Shown here piece by piece: positions 16,670-25,891 of a DNA stretch of 64,000 nucleotides (within the stretch, counting starts at the first letter, position 1; the number at the start of each line of letters is the position of its first letter). The notes under the pieces were generated by a model. It was not told the DNA's origin, did no database searches, and was given only the letters and a program-made list of their open reading frames with translations. A program made the position numbers and the translations under genes. This stretch comes from an uncultured Tateyamaria sp. (GTDB lineage: Bacteria > Pseudomonadota > Alphaproteobacteria > Rhodobacterales > Rhodobacteraceae). The stretch spans positions 1 through 64,000 of the forward strand of contig NZ_CANNGP010000014.1 of NCBI RefSeq assembly GCF_947504105.1. Direction: 5' to 3'.

Positions 16670-17731
16670 ATGACCGGTGTTACATTGCAAAAGGCCATTA
16701 AACGGTATGGAGCCACACAGGTCATCCATGGCGTGGACTTGACCATTGAGGATGGCGAATTCTGCGTCTTTGTCGGCCCGTCGGGCTGCGGCAAGTCGAC
16801 TTTGTTGCGCATGATCGCAGGGCTGGAGGAAACAAGCGACGGGCAGATCAACATCGGCGCCCGCGATGTGACCCATATGGACCCGGCCGAGCGTGGGGTG
16901 GCTATGGTGTTCCAGACCTATGCCCTCTATCCCCACATGACCGTCGAAGAAAACATGGGCTTTGGCCTGAAAATGAACGGTGTCGACAAGGCCGAGATCA
17001 AACGCAAGGTCGATGGCGCATCGAAGATCCTGAAGCTGGACGAGTATCTGGCCCGCAAGCCCGCTGCCCTGTCCGGTGGTCAGCGTCAGCGTGTCGCTAT
17101 TGGCCGGTCGATCGTCCGGGGGCCCGAGGTATTCCTGTTCGACGAACCTCTGTCGAACCTCGATGCCGAGTTGCGCGTGGACATGCGGGTCGAGATTGCC
17201 CGCCTGCACAAGGAACTGGGCACCACGATGATCTATGTGACCCACGATCAGGTCGAGGCGATGACGCTGGCCGACAAGATCGTCGTGCTGCGCGCGGGCT
17301 ATATCGAGCAGGTGGGCAGCCCCATGCATCTTTACCAAGACCCGGACAACAAGTTCGTTGCGGGCTTCATCGGATCGCCCGCAATGAACTTCATCAAGGG
17401 TGTGGTCGAGGAAGGCAGTGTGCGCGTGCCCGGTCTGGCTGACCGCGTGATACCGACATCCGTATCTTTGCCCGCCGCGGGGACCGAGGTGACTGTGGGT
17501 GTCCGTCCACAGGATATGGCCCTGGATCAGGGAGCGTCTCCCATTAAGTTGGACATCCGCGAGCGTCTGGGCGGTGTGGCCTATGATTACCTGACCACCC
17601 CAACCGGCGAACGTTTAATCGTCGAATCGCGTGGTGACATGGCGATGGATGAGGGCACCGAGGTAACCGTCAGCTTTGATGATGACCGCGTGATGTTCTT
17701 TGACGCCACATCGGAACAACGGCTGCGTTAA
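16670..17731 (+). CDS. Sugar ABC transporter ATP-binding protein, UgpC/MalK type
   Basis: This 353-residue ABC ATPase has Walker A GPSGCGKST (residues 36-44), Q-loop MVFQTYALYPHM, signature LSGGQRQRVA, Walker B VFLFDEP with the D-loop SNLD, and switch histidine YVTHD. A C-terminal OB-type (TOBE) regulatory domain follows, as in MalK/UgpC. It energises the two permeases encoded on the opposite strand and completes the importer. It is transcribed with the iclR-type gene rather than with the permeases, so ATPase supply and regulator are co-expressed. A strong terminator follows. Confidence 0.93.
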   Translation: MTGVTLQKAIKRYGATQVIHGVDLTIEDGEFCVFVGPSGCGKSTLLRMIAGLEETSDGQINIGARDVTHMDPAERGVAMVFQTYALYPHMTVEENMGFGLKMNGVDKAEIKRKVDGASKILKLDEYLARKPAALSGGQRQRVAIGRSIVRGPEVFLFDEPLSNLDAELRVDMRVEIARLHKELGTTMIYVTHDQVEAMTLADKIVVLRAGYIEQVGSPMHLYQDPDNKFVAGFIGSPAMNFIKGVVEEGSVRVPGLADRVIPTSVSLPAAGTEVTVGVRPQDMALDQGASPIKLDIRERLGGVAYDYLTTPTGERLIVESRGDMAMDEGTEVTVSFDDDRVMFFDATSEQRLR

Positions 17732-17752
17732 GCTATTTTTGACGCGAAACAG

Positions 17753-17784
17753 ACCGCCATCTGCGCTGCAGGTGGCGGTTTTTT
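17753..17784 (+). terminator. Rho-independent terminator after the ABC ATPase gene
   Basis: The 12-bp stem ACCGCCATCTGC/GCAGGTGGCGGT has one G-T wobble and a GCT loop, followed by six T (17779-17784). It is the canonical intrinsic terminator ending the regulator-ATPase transcript. The next ~250 bp up to ptsP include an AT-rich stretch (17810-17905) with no recognisable gene. Confidence 0.9.
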
Positions 17785-18033
17785 GTGCCGAGAGCTTTGG
17801 TGGGGGTATAATGTGAGTGTTTGCAACGATTGTAATGATAAGGAAAGTTTTGAAGATAAACTCAGGGATAAGTTATAATTTCAATCGAAATAAAATTAGT
17901 ACTTGTCGCAAAAATCACCGACAGACCCGCTGGCAATGTCACCGTGCTGCGAAAACTGCCGCAATCGACGCGCTCGACCCAAAACCTTCACTTGGGGCGG
18001 CAGGACATTGATCTCAAATGGTTTTACGGTGTA

Positions 18034-20271
18034 TCAGCCTTGATCGCGCAAATAGTCCATTATCGCTGGTCTGACGCTCATATCGCCCCTGTGACGCGCG
18101 TCAGCGATCACTTTGCGCACCTCGTCCAGATTAGACCGTCTTAACAAGGACTTGACCGGACCGATAGAGGCTGGGCGCATGGACAGGCTGCGCAAGCCGA
18201 TGGCGGCAAAGCACAAAGCCTCTACCGGCCGACCGGCATCTTCGCCACAAAAGGACAACGGCGTGTCTGTCTGGTTACAGCGCTCAACAATGCGTTCGAT
18301 GAAGGATAGGAACGATACATTCAGCGTATCATAGCGCCGCCGCACCCGCTCATTCTCGCGGTCGGCAGCAAAGAAGAACTGCTTGAGGTCATTGCCCCCA
18401 ATGGACAGGAAACCGACTTCTTCAAAGAACTTCTGCGGGGAAAAGGCCAGGCTGGGTGTTTCCAGCATCGCCCCCACCTTTAGCGTCTCGGGCAGCACGT
18501 GCCCCAGCCGCGCTTCGCGCTCCATGGCCTTGTCCACCTCGGCCCGGGCCAGGGTATATTCCTCGTATTGCGCGACAAAGGGGAACATCACCGTCAACGG
18601 ACGCCCGTTTGCCGCGCGGATAAGCGCCTGCAACTGCATCCGCATCACGCCCGGCTTGTCCAGGCCAACGCGGATAGCACGCCAACCCAAGGCCGGGTTC
18701 GGCTCATCATTGGGTTTCATGTAGGGCAGGACCTTGTCAGACCCGATATCGAGGGTGCGGAAGATTACCGGCTTGCCACCCGCCGCATCCAGCACACGGG
18801 CATAGAGCGCCGAAAGCTCGGACCGTTTCGGCATCTGGTTGCGAACAAGGAACTGCAGTTCCGTACGGAACAGGCCCACGCCCTCGGCTCCGGACCCTTC
18901 TAGCGAAGGCAAATCCGCCATCAAACCGGCATTCATGTGCAGCGATATGACGGAACCACACAGGGTTTCCGCAGCCTTGTCCCGAATGGACGCATAGCGT
19001 TCGACCGCAGCCGCCTGCATCGCCATCTTGTCGCGGAATGCCGTGACAACCGTGTCGTCCGGGCGCAGGTGCACGATCCCCTGCTCGCCATCCACCATCA
19101 CGTGGTCGCCGTTCAGCGCCTCGAGCGTCGCGCGTTCCGCGTGGACGATCAGCGGAATAGCCAGCGCGCGCGCGACGATGGCCGCATGGCTGCCCACCGA
19201 CCCCGCTTCGAGAATGATGCCTCGTAGATTGCGCCCATAATCCAGCAACTCGGCAGGTCCGATATTGCGCGCCACAAGGATCGGGTCTGCGGGCATCTCG
19301 GCCCCTGTATCGGCCCCCTGCCCGGTCAGAATGCGCAACAGCCGGTTTGACAGATCATCCAGATCGCTCAGCCGTTCTCGCAAGTAGCTATCTGTTGCCT
19401 GCCCCATACGCGCGCGGGCCAGCGATTGTTCCTTTTCCACCGCGGCCTCGGCACTCAGGCCATTACTGATATCCTCTTGCATGCGCCGCATCCAACCCTT
19501 GGAATTGGCGAACATACGATAGGCTTCCAGCACTTGCGCCTGTTCCTTGTCGGCAGCCAGCGTGAGCATCTTGTCGACCCCAACGCGCAGTTCCTCGACC
19601 GCTTCGGTCAGCCGCTCAAGCTCGCGGTGGGGATCGTCGGCGATTGGGTTCGTGACGACAACACGCGGTTCGTGCAGCCAGATATGCCCCTCGGCCACCC
19701 CCTCTTGTGCGACGGTACCGCGCAACATCACCGGCTGTGAATGGCGCGCGCCCATGGCCGCGCCTTCGCCCACAAAGGCGCCCAGCTCCGCCATCTCGGC
19801 CAGGACCATTGCCACCACTTCCAACGCATAGACTTCATCGGCAGAGAATTCGCGCGCCTGCTTTGACTGCACCACCAATACGCCCATCGACTCGCCCAGC
19901 CGCTGGACCGGAACGCCAAGGAAGCTGGAAAATACCTCTTCCCCCGTCTCGGGCATGTAACGGAATCCGCGCGCACTGGGGGCGTCAGCCGTGTTCACAA
20001 CCTGCCTGCTACGAGCCACGCGCCCCACCAGCCCTTCACCCAGACGCATCCGTGTCTGGTGAACTGAGTCAGGGTTCAGCCCCTCGGTTGCGCAAAGCTC
20101 AAGTGTCTCTTCATCGCGGAACAGGTAGATCGAACAGACCTCGCATCCGATGCTGTTCGCAATCAGATGGGTGATCTTGTCAAGCCGCGCCTGACCAGGG
20201 TCATCCCCCGCCATGGCGTCTCGCAAGCGGCCCAGCAGCTTGCGGCTTTCCGTTTCAAAGCGCTCGGCCAT
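18034..20271 (-). CDS. ptsP: Phosphoenolpyruvate-protein phosphotransferase PtsP (EI-Ntr)
   Basis: This 745-residue enzyme I of the nitrogen PTS has an N-terminal GAF domain (about residues 25-165), the HPr-interacting helical domain, the phospho-histidine H362 in GSVGSHAAIVARA, and the C-terminal PEP-binding barrel with GVGLFRTELQFL and SIGGNDLKQFF. It transfers phosphate from PEP to NPr, signalling nitrogen/carbon and potassium status. A GTG two codons upstream (20277) is an alternative start; GGGGATGGC is closer to it, but the ATG gives the usual N-terminus MAERFETESRKLL. In alphaproteobacteria ptsP usually follows lysC directly; here a DUF4344 gene lies between. Confidence 0.95.
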   Translation of the reverse strand: MAERFETESRKLLGRLRDAMAGDDPGQARLDKITHLIANSIGCEVCSIYLFRDEETLELCATEGLNPDSVHQTRMRLGEGLVGRVARSRQVVNTADAPSARGFRYMPETGEEVFSSFLGVPVQRLGESMGVLVVQSKQAREFSADEVYALEVVAMVLAEMAELGAFVGEGAAMGARHSQPVMLRGTVAQEGVAEGHIWLHEPRVVVTNPIADDPHRELERLTEAVEELRVGVDKMLTLAADKEQAQVLEAYRMFANSKGWMRRMQEDISNGLSAEAAVEKEQSLARARMGQATDSYLRERLSDLDDLSNRLLRILTGQGADTGAEMPADPILVARNIGPAELLDYGRNLRGIILEAGSVGSHAAIVARALAIPLIVHAERATLEALNGDHVMVDGEQGIVHLRPDDTVVTAFRDKMAMQAAAVERYASIRDKAAETLCGSVISLHMNAGLMADLPSLEGSGAEGVGLFRTELQFLVRNQMPKRSELSALYARVLDAAGGKPVIFRTLDIGSDKVLPYMKPNDEPNPALGWRAIRVGLDKPGVMRMQLQALIRAANGRPLTVMFPFVAQYEEYTLARAEVDKAMEREARLGHVLPETLKVGAMLETPSLAFSPQKFFEEVGFLSIGGNDLKQFFFAADRENERVRRRYDTLNVSFLSFIERIVERCNQTDTPLSFCGEDAGRPVEALCFAAIGLRSLSMRPASIGPVKSLLRRSNLDEVRKVIADARHRGDMSVRPAIMDYLRDQG

Positions 20272-20415
20272 TGCCACGCCATCCCCACGTCCGTCCTGCG
20301 GGATCAGCTTAGATCACAGCAACCGGCAAAGCGAAACGCCAAAGCGCTTCTGTTACCGCAAGTACTCACGTAAAGGTAGAATTTGTGCAACAATCCACTG
20401 ACATGTTACGAAAAT

Positions 20416-21129
20416 TCAGCGATCCAGTTGGCCAATCATACGATCAATGTAGCTGCTACAGACGTAAATAACGCGCCCATTTCGCCGCCAACCTGCCGTG
20501 CCGTCGCATTGAGCAAAGTTCAATGTGACGCGCGAATGCCAGTCAATACGCGCCAGTACGCCCAGTGCCGTGTTGATCAATTCGCGATTTCCCTCGGCTT
20601 GAACTTGCAACGCAGGATCAACACGAAAACCGACTTCGGTCACGCGTGCCTCCGGATCAATCCAAAGCGGTGCGAGCGTGCGGCGCCAACTGCGCAACAC
20701 CTCTGGTGCCAGGTCAGCGCATGTGTCGCGCGCATCCGAATCCATATCGTGCCGATCCGCAAGCGCATTGAAGCGATCCGGGTCAAACCCATAGAGTAAA
20801 CATATCATGCGCCCGGCCAGCTGCGCATCGGCCCTGTATGCTGAAAAAGGGCCAGGCGTCGCCCCGTCAGCACGGTGTTGCGCAGCTCGCGCTTCAACGA
20901 TGGCCTCGGCCTGATCAGGCAGGGTGAGATAGACAAAGACAGTGGCGAAATCCTCGGCAATATCCTCTTCCGGACCAAGGACAGGCAGGTCGAACTCACG
21001 CAGAACGGCGTGCCCGGCCTCGTGTGCAATGACGTGCAGAAGGGCGTGGCCGACAGGCTCCGGCAACTGTTGCGCTGTTGCCGGTATCGCACTGATCGTC
21101 AGAAGAAGGGCCTTTAGCATTCTCAGCAT
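20416..21129 (-). CDS. DUF4344-type putative secreted metallopeptidase
   Basis: This 237-residue protein has a Sec signal peptide (cleavage near ATA-QQ, residue 19) and an HEAGH zinc motif at residues 36-40 within HVIAHEAGHAVLREF, followed by an EDFATVF helix that may supply the third ligand. These fit the DUF4344 putative metallopeptidase family. Four cysteines could form disulfides in the periplasm. Its substrate is unknown. It is inserted between lysC and ptsP, which normally adjoin, so it may be a later arrival co-transcribed with them. Confidence 0.8.
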   Translation of the reverse strand: MLRMLKALLLTISAIPATAQQLPEPVGHALLHVIAHEAGHAVLREFDLPVLGPEEDIAEDFATVFVYLTLPDQAEAIVEARAAQHRADGATPGPFSAYRADAQLAGRMICLLYGFDPDRFNALADRHDMDSDARDTCADLAPEVLRSWRRTLAPLWIDPEARVTEVGFRVDPALQVQAEGNRELINTALGVLARIDWHSRVTLNFAQCDGTAGWRRNGRVIYVCSSYIDRMIGQLDR

Positions 21130-21174
21130 CGGGTCGTCCCTTGTGACGGTCCGGATGCTGCAAACCTAGGTATG

Positions 21175-22413
21175 TCAGGCAGCCTTGTCCAATTCAAAAG
21201 CGTCATGCAGGGCCTGTACGGCCAGCTCCATGTACTTGCGATCAATCAGTACGCTGATCTTGATCTCGGACGTGGTGATGACCTTGATATTGATGCCCTC
21301 GGCGCTCAGGCATTGGAACATCTTGGCCGCGACGCCTGTGTGACTGCGCATACCGATGCCCACAACGCTGATCTTGGCGACATCCGTGTCGGCGATCAGT
21401 TCATGAAAATTGATGATCCCTTCGCCCTTGGCCTCGGCCATCGCCTTTTCGGCACGCGCCACCTGATCTGTGGGGCAGGAGAAGGTCATGTCTGTGCGCC
21501 CCTCTTCCGAGATGTTCTGGACGATCATGTCCACGTTCACTCCGGCATCGCTGAGCGCCGAGAAGATGGTGGCCGCGATGCCCGGACGGTCCGCGACCGA
21601 CACCAGCGTCATCTTCGCCTCGTCCCGGGAAAAGGCCACACCGGCCACGACATTGCTTTCCATGATATCCTCCTCATCGCAGACCAGTGTCCCGGCCGCG
21701 TCGGATTGTTCCTCGAAACTGCTGAGCACACGCAGTTTGACCTTGTAACGCATCGCCAGCTCTACAGACCGGGTCTGCAGCACCTTGGCGCCCAAGCTGG
21801 CAAGCTCAAGCATCTCTTCGAACGCGATCTTGTCCAGTTTGCGCGCCTTGGGACTGACCCGGGGGTCGGTGGTATAGACACCGTCAACATCCGTATAAAT
21901 ATCGCACCGCTCCGCCTCGAACGCGGCGGCAAAGGCAACCGCGGTTGTGTCCGACCCGCCGCGACCCAGCGTGGTGATCCGGCCCTCCGGACTGATCCCC
22001 TGAAAGCCCGCGACCACGGCAACACGCATCCCTTCGCCAAACTTGGCGTTGATATTGTCGGGCGGGATCTCTTCTATACGGGCACTGGAATGCGAAGAGT
22101 TGGTCTTGAGCGGCACCTGCCAGCCCTGCCAACTGCGCGCTGGTACGTCCATTTCCTGCAAGGTTAAAGCCATCAGGCCCGCTGTCACGTTTTCGCCGGA
22201 CGACACCACGGCATCATATTCGCGCGCATCAAACAGGGGCGACGTTTCATTGACCCAGCCCACAAGTTCATTGGTCTTGCCGGACATGGCGGACACGATG
22301 ACGATCACATCATAGCCCTTGGCGACCTCAACACCCACGCGCTTGGCGGCGCGCCGGATGCGGTCCAAAGTGGCTACCGATGTGCCACCGAATTTCATCA
22401 CGAGAACAGGCAT
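21175..22413 (-). CDS. lysC: Aspartate kinase
   Basis: This 412-residue aspartokinase starts MPVLVMKFGGTSV, the ATP-binding motif, and has two C-terminal ACT domains (for example VGIGMRSHTGVAAKMF) for feedback inhibition. It commits aspartate to lysine, threonine and methionine synthesis. The ATG at 22413 is chosen over a TTG four codons upstream because it gives the standard N-terminus. The internal GRGGSDTTAVAFAAA is the aspartate/ATP site. Length and motifs are normal. Confidence 0.96.
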   Translation of the reverse strand: MPVLVMKFGGTSVATLDRIRRAAKRVGVEVAKGYDVIVIVSAMSGKTNELVGWVNETSPLFDAREYDAVVSSGENVTAGLMALTLQEMDVPARSWQGWQVPLKTNSSHSSARIEEIPPDNINAKFGEGMRVAVVAGFQGISPEGRITTLGRGGSDTTAVAFAAAFEAERCDIYTDVDGVYTTDPRVSPKARKLDKIAFEEMLELASLGAKVLQTRSVELAMRYKVKLRVLSSFEEQSDAAGTLVCDEEDIMESNVVAGVAFSRDEAKMTLVSVADRPGIAATIFSALSDAGVNVDMIVQNISEEGRTDMTFSCPTDQVARAEKAMAEAKGEGIINFHELIADTDVAKISVVGIGMRSHTGVAAKMFQCLSAEGINIKVITTSEIKISVLIDRKYMELAVQALHDAFELDKAA

Positions 22414-22676
22414 GAAAGGCCTCAAATTTCCGTCCGCCTGCCTTTATCCCCCCGCCTGCAAAGTTGCAAGAAGTGGTCACTGGCGCAGCCTACGTGCAAG
22501 CGACAGGCAGTCCCGGGGCGCGTTACCCCTACCAGCCCATGTGCTGATCCACCGCCCCCTGTTCGAGGAGCGTGCTCCGTCTCGGATCCCCAAATACCCG
22601 CCTGAAAAGGCGTCTCAAAATAAAATCAAGCCGCACAGCCGCGCGTCAATGCAACAACAGCCATTTGACAGAGCGC

Positions 22677-23318
22677 TCAATACGCGTGCGTGCGTCCGTC
22701 CCACGTCTCGAAACAGCCCGTTGTTTCATGGTTCAGTGAAGCAAATCGGTCCATCAGGCCAGCGGCGGCCTCATCCACCGTGATGTCGGCAGCTCCGCCT
22801 CCCATATCGGTTTGTACCCAGCCCGGATGATAGATGCCCACGGCCACCTCGCCCGCCAGATCAGATGCAAGGTTGCGGCCCAGATTGAGCGCAGCTGCCT
22901 TGGACGCGCGGTAGATATAGCTGCCGCCCGGGGCGCGGGTATGTGACGCCATCTGTGACGAGATGATGGCGATACGCGGCGCAGGGGCCGCGCGCAGGTT
23001 GGGCAAAAGGGTCTGTATGGTCAGAAAGACACCGGTGACATTTGCCGCGAAGCTCTGCGCCCACAAATCCGGGGCATAGCCAGTCTCAAGCGCATTGCCC
23101 TTGTCCAGATAGACACCAGCGTTGCAGACCAGCAAATCGATAGGCCGCCCCTCGAGCTGTGCCGCCATGGCGCGATGATCAGATGGTTGTGTGACGTCAA
23201 GCGTCACCTCGGCACCCGAGGACCGGCCTGTGCCCGTGACGTCATGACCCTGCGCGCGGTAGGCCGCAGCCAACCCGGCACCAATACCCCGGGTGGCCCC
23301 TGTAATCAGAATATGCAT
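22677..23318 (-). CDS. SDR family NAD(P)-dependent oxidoreductase
   Basis: This is a 213-residue short-chain dehydrogenase with TGATRGIGAGL at the cofactor site, CNAGV, and the catalytic YRASK motif intact. It resembles small CsgA-like SDRs; the substrate cannot be assigned. It starts five bases after the DUF1178 stop, so the two are probably co-transcribed. The ~260 bp between its 3' end and lysC contain short dyads, such as CGCCT-GAAA-AGGCG at 22599-22612, that may end the transcript but have no T-run. Confidence 0.85.
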   Translation of the reverse strand: MHILITGATRGIGAGLAAAYRAQGHDVTGTGRSSGAEVTLDVTQPSDHRAMAAQLEGRPIDLLVCNAGVYLDKGNALETGYAPDLWAQSFAANVTGVFLTIQTLLPNLRAAPAPRIAIISSQMASHTRAPGGSYIYRASKAAALNLGRNLASDLAGEVAVGIYHPGWVQTDMGGGAADITVDEAAAGLMDRFASLNHETTGCFETWDGRTHAY

Positions 23319-23323
23319 AAAAA

Positions 23324-23764
23324 CTAGTTCGCTTTGCGTGATGGAATGAAGGGAAGCGGTGCCACCGGGACACCGTCGTCGATCAGGCGCTTGGCCTCTT
23401 CCCGGTTCGCCTCGCCCCAGATCGGACGGTCCGGCTGTTCACCCAGATGCTGCGCCAACGCTTCGGATGCGAAATCGCCGCCCACATATGTGGCGTTCTT
23501 CTCGACCGCCTCACGCATCTGTGCCAGCGCCGCTTCTGCCTCGGACGAAGGCTGGCTCAATCCTGCGCCGCCTTCCGCGCCGTCATCTGACGCCGCGCGT
23601 GCAGTGCGCACACGCGGTGCCATGATCGCCTTCTCAACTTCCGTGATACCGCACATTGCGCAAGACACATGCCCGGCTGCCTTAAGGCCGTCAAAGGCCT
23701 CGGCACTTGCAAACCAGCTTTCAAAGCCGTGCCCATCGGCACATTTGAGGGTGTATTTGATCAT
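23324..23764 (-). CDS. DUF1178 family protein
   Basis: This 146-residue protein matches the DUF1178 family, widespread in alphaproteobacteria. It has an N-terminal putative metal site (CADGHGFESWF then CAMC), a basic/Ala-rich middle, and the C-terminal signature IWGEANREEAKRLIDDG followed by VAPLPF. The function is unknown. It lies between a Nudix hydrolase gene (55 bp upstream) and the SDR gene, in the same orientation. Confidence 0.88.
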   Translation of the reverse strand: MIKYTLKCADGHGFESWFASAEAFDGLKAAGHVSCAMCGITEVEKAIMAPRVRTARAASDDGAEGGAGLSQPSSEAEAALAQMREAVEKNATYVGGDFASEALAQHLGEQPDRPIWGEANREEAKRLIDDGVPVAPLPFIPSRKAN

Positions 23765-23819
23765 GGTGCATTACACATATGCGACCCGGCGCTGCGGTCA
23801 AAGGCATAAAGGTCGGAAA

Positions 23820-24293
23820 TCAGGCCAGAAACCTTGGGTCAAAGTCCCGCAGGATGCGCGACAATTCCGGTGAATCCACCATTTGGGCCGCCTTTTTCCG
23901 GCTCACCCACTTGCGCTTGCGTTCCGCCGCTTCGGGATAATCAGTCGTCAGCGATTTGACCTTGAGCGCATAAACCATGGCCGCAACGGGCAGCCCATCA
24001 TCATCGCCCATATGCTTGTTGTACGAAAACATGCCAAGTGGGCGCTGATCGGCGCGACCAATCACGCCGGCTTCTTCCCACGCTTCCTGTGCCGCGCTGT
24101 CGCCCGGTGTCTGACCATCAATCGGCCAACCTTTGGGAATGATCCAGCGCCGCGTGCGGCGCGAAGTCACCAGAAGGACCTGCACCTTGTTGTTCTTGAT
24201 GCGATAGCACAGCGCCGCAAACTGTGTGCGCACATCCGCTTTCTTGGCGCGTCCCAGTGAAAGGGGAAGCTGCTTGATCATCGGGGCCGTCAC
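23820..24293 (-). CDS. Nudix hydrolase
   Basis: This is a 157-residue Nudix protein. The Nudix box reads GWPIDGQTPGDSAAQEAWEE, with the core EEAG intact but Gln at the usual Glu and Arg positions, as in diphosphoinositol-polyphosphate phosphohydrolase-like members. A RRWIIPKGWP segment precedes it. The start is assigned to a GTG at 24293 because GGAGG sits eight bases upstream; an ATG four codons later (24281) is the alternative. A very long upstream extension of this frame is only modA shadow. It hydrolyses nucleoside-diphosphate-linked compounds; the substrate is unknown. Confidence 0.85.
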   Translation of the reverse strand: MTAPMIKQLPLSLGRAKKADVRTQFAALCYRIKNNKVQVLLVTSRRTRRWIIPKGWPIDGQTPGDSAAQEAWEEAGVIGRADQRPLGMFSYNKHMGDDDGLPVAAMVYALKVKSLTTDYPEAAERKRKWVSRKKAAQMVDSPELSRILRDFDPRFLA

Positions 24294-24309
24294 TGCCCTG
24301 CCCTCCGTT

Positions 24310-24331
24310 ATTCCAGTCTTTATACTGGAAT
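24310..24331. promoter_or_regulatory. 8-bp inverted repeat in the nudix-modA divergent region
   Basis: ATTCCAGT-N6-ACTGGAAT is a perfect dyad immediately upstream of the Nudix start and 140 bp from modA. It could be an operator for either gene. It does not match the Mo-box (ModE) consensus as I know it. Confidence 0.4.
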
Positions 24332-24370
24332 TAACCAAGAAAGACCAGTTTCGGCCCATAACTACGCACC

Positions 24371-24391
24371 GTAACGTGAAAAAAGCGTTAC
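24371..24391. promoter_or_regulatory. GTAACG-N9-CGTTAC dyad upstream of modA
   Basis: A perfect 6-bp inverted repeat around TGAAAAAAG lies 80 bp before the modA ATG. The position suits an operator of the molybdate importer, but the sequence differs from classic ModE sites, so this is only a candidate. Confidence 0.35.
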
Positions 24392-24470
24392 TCGCGCAAG
24401 GAACAGCATGCGTCGGGCGCACTGCTTTTGGACTTGAGCGTTCGCCGCCATTGTCCAATAGTTTGACGCG

Positions 24471-25202
24471 ATGAAAACTCCAAGATGGATCAAGGGCTTG
24501 TCCCTCGCATGTGCGACCTGGCTTGCCGCGACGGCCGGTACAGCGGACACCGTCAGGATCTTTGCAGCGGCCTCGTTGCAAGGCCCGCTGGATGATGTGG
24601 CCGAGGCCTGGGTCGGTGATGTCGTGATCAGCTATGGCGGCAGTGGGGCCATGGCGCGTCAGGTCAGTCAGGGCGCGCCTGCCGACGCCGTGATCCTGGC
24701 AAACGCCGCATGGTCCGATTGGCTGGTGGAAAACGGGCACGCACCGCGCGACGCGCGCGCCCTGCTGTCGAACGCGCTTGTCGTTATCGGTCCGGCAGGT
24801 GCACCCATCCTGCCCGATGTAACCGCAGATACGATCCTTGCACGCCTTGACGGCGGGCGGTTGGCGATGGGTCAGCATCAGTCCGTCCCCGCCGGTATTT
24901 ACGCTCAGGCGTGGCTGACAACGATCAGTGCGTGGGACATGCTCCGCCCCAGTCTGGCCGAGACCGAGAATGTGCGGGCCGCCCTTGCCCTTGTCGCACG
25001 AGGAGAAACCCCACTGGGCATCGTCTATGCCTCGGACGCCGCGGCCAGCGACGCCGTCTCGGTGGTTTACGAGGTTCCCGCGACCGCCCATCCGCAAATC
25101 CTGTATCCGGGCCTCGCCCTGACGCCAGCCGGATCCGCCTTCCTGGATCATGTGGCGGCGCAAACCGACATCTTTGTCGCCGCCGGGTTTCGTCTGCCAT
25201 GA
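24471..25202 (+). CDS. modA: Molybdate ABC transporter substrate-binding protein
   Basis: This 243-residue periplasmic protein has a Sec signal peptide (cleavage after ATAGTA) and the ModA signatures FAAASLQGPLDDVA, YGGSGAMARQVSQGAPADAV and a C-terminal GLALTPAG segment. It binds molybdate or tungstate. Its stop overlaps the modB start (ATGATG). The molybdopterin oxidase remnant at the window's left edge is a reminder that Mo enzymes occur in this genome. Confidence 0.94.
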   Translation: MKTPRWIKGLSLACATWLAATAGTADTVRIFAAASLQGPLDDVAEAWVGDVVISYGGSGAMARQVSQGAPADAVILANAAWSDWLVENGHAPRDARALLSNALVVIGPAGAPILPDVTADTILARLDGGRLAMGQHQSVPAGIYAQAWLTTISAWDMLRPSLAETENVRAALALVARGETPLGIVYASDAAASDAVSVVYEVPATAHPQILYPGLALTPAGSAFLDHVAAQTDIFVAAGFRLP

Positions 25203-25891
25203 TGCTGGATGAAGCCGGATGGACCGCCCTGCGCCTGTCACTGCTGGTTGGCGTGACCGCCACGCTGTTGGCCTTGCCCCTTGCCATCTGGATCGCGTGG
25301 CTGCTTGCCCGCCGGGATTTCTGGGGCAAATCGGTGCTGAACGCGCTGGTCCATCTGCCTCTGGTCCTGCCCCCGGTGGTCACCGGCTACCTTCTGCTTC
25401 TGTCTTTTGGCCGTAACGGCCCTGCGGGGCGCTTTCTAGAAGAGACATTCGGTCTTGTCCTCGCCTTTCGCTGGACCGGTGCGGCACTGGCCGCCATGGT
25501 CATGGGCTTCCCTCTGATGGTTCGCGCCATTCGCCTTGCCATCGAAGCCGTGGATCCCAAAATCGAGGATGCGGCCCGCACCCTCGGCGCGCCCGGTTGG
25601 GCCGTCTTTGGGTCGATTACCCTTCCCCTGATCCTGCCCGGTGTATTGGCCGGTGCGGTCATGGGTTTTGCCAAGGCCATGGGCGAATTCGGGGCCACCA
25701 TCACCTTTGTCGCCAACATCCCCGGAGAGACGCAGACCCTGCCCTCGGCCATCTACGCCCTGTTGCAAGTGCCGGGGGGCGAAGATGCGGCGATCCGGCT
25801 GGTGCTCTGGGCCTGTATCATCGCACTGGGGGCCGTGGTCCTGTCGGAATGGCTGGCCCGCAGAGTTGCGCGCCGGATTGCGGGCACATGA
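25199..25891 (+). CDS. modB: Molybdate ABC transporter permease
   Basis: This 230-residue permease has about five TM helices and the EAA loop ARTLGAPGWAVFGSITLPL. MGEFGATITFVANIPGETQTL is the classic ModB C-terminal signature. The start is taken at the first ATG of ATGATG overlapping the modA stop; the second, three bases later, is equally possible. The open frame far upstream is a shadow of modA. The stop overlaps modC by ATGA. Confidence 0.94.
   Translation: MMLDEAGWTALRLSLLVGVTATLLALPLAIWIAWLLARRDFWGKSVLNALVHLPLVLPPVVTGYLLLLSFGRNGPAGRFLEETFGLVLAFRWTGAALAAMVMGFPLMVRAIRLAIEAVDPKIEDAARTLGAPGWAVFGSITLPLILPGVLAGAVMGFAKAMGEFGATITFVANIPGETQTLPSAIYALLQVPGGEDAAIRLVLWACIIALGAVVLSEWLARRVARRIAGT

Noticed and set aside
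17817-18011. A 64-codon frame in the AT-rich gap between the ABC ATPase gene and ptsP
   Set aside because: No ribosome site, no recognisable sequence features, and it lies between a terminator and a convergent gene.
22560-22640. Possible tRNA or structured RNA in the lysC upstream region with GGAGC/GCTCC and CGCCT/AGGCG dyads
   Set aside because: No cloverleaf, T-loop or CCA-compatible acceptor stem could be built; the dyads are short and independent.
24911-25891. Extending modB upstream by 96 codons
   Set aside because: The extra part lies within modA in another frame; the ATG overlapping the modA stop gives a normal ModB N-terminus.
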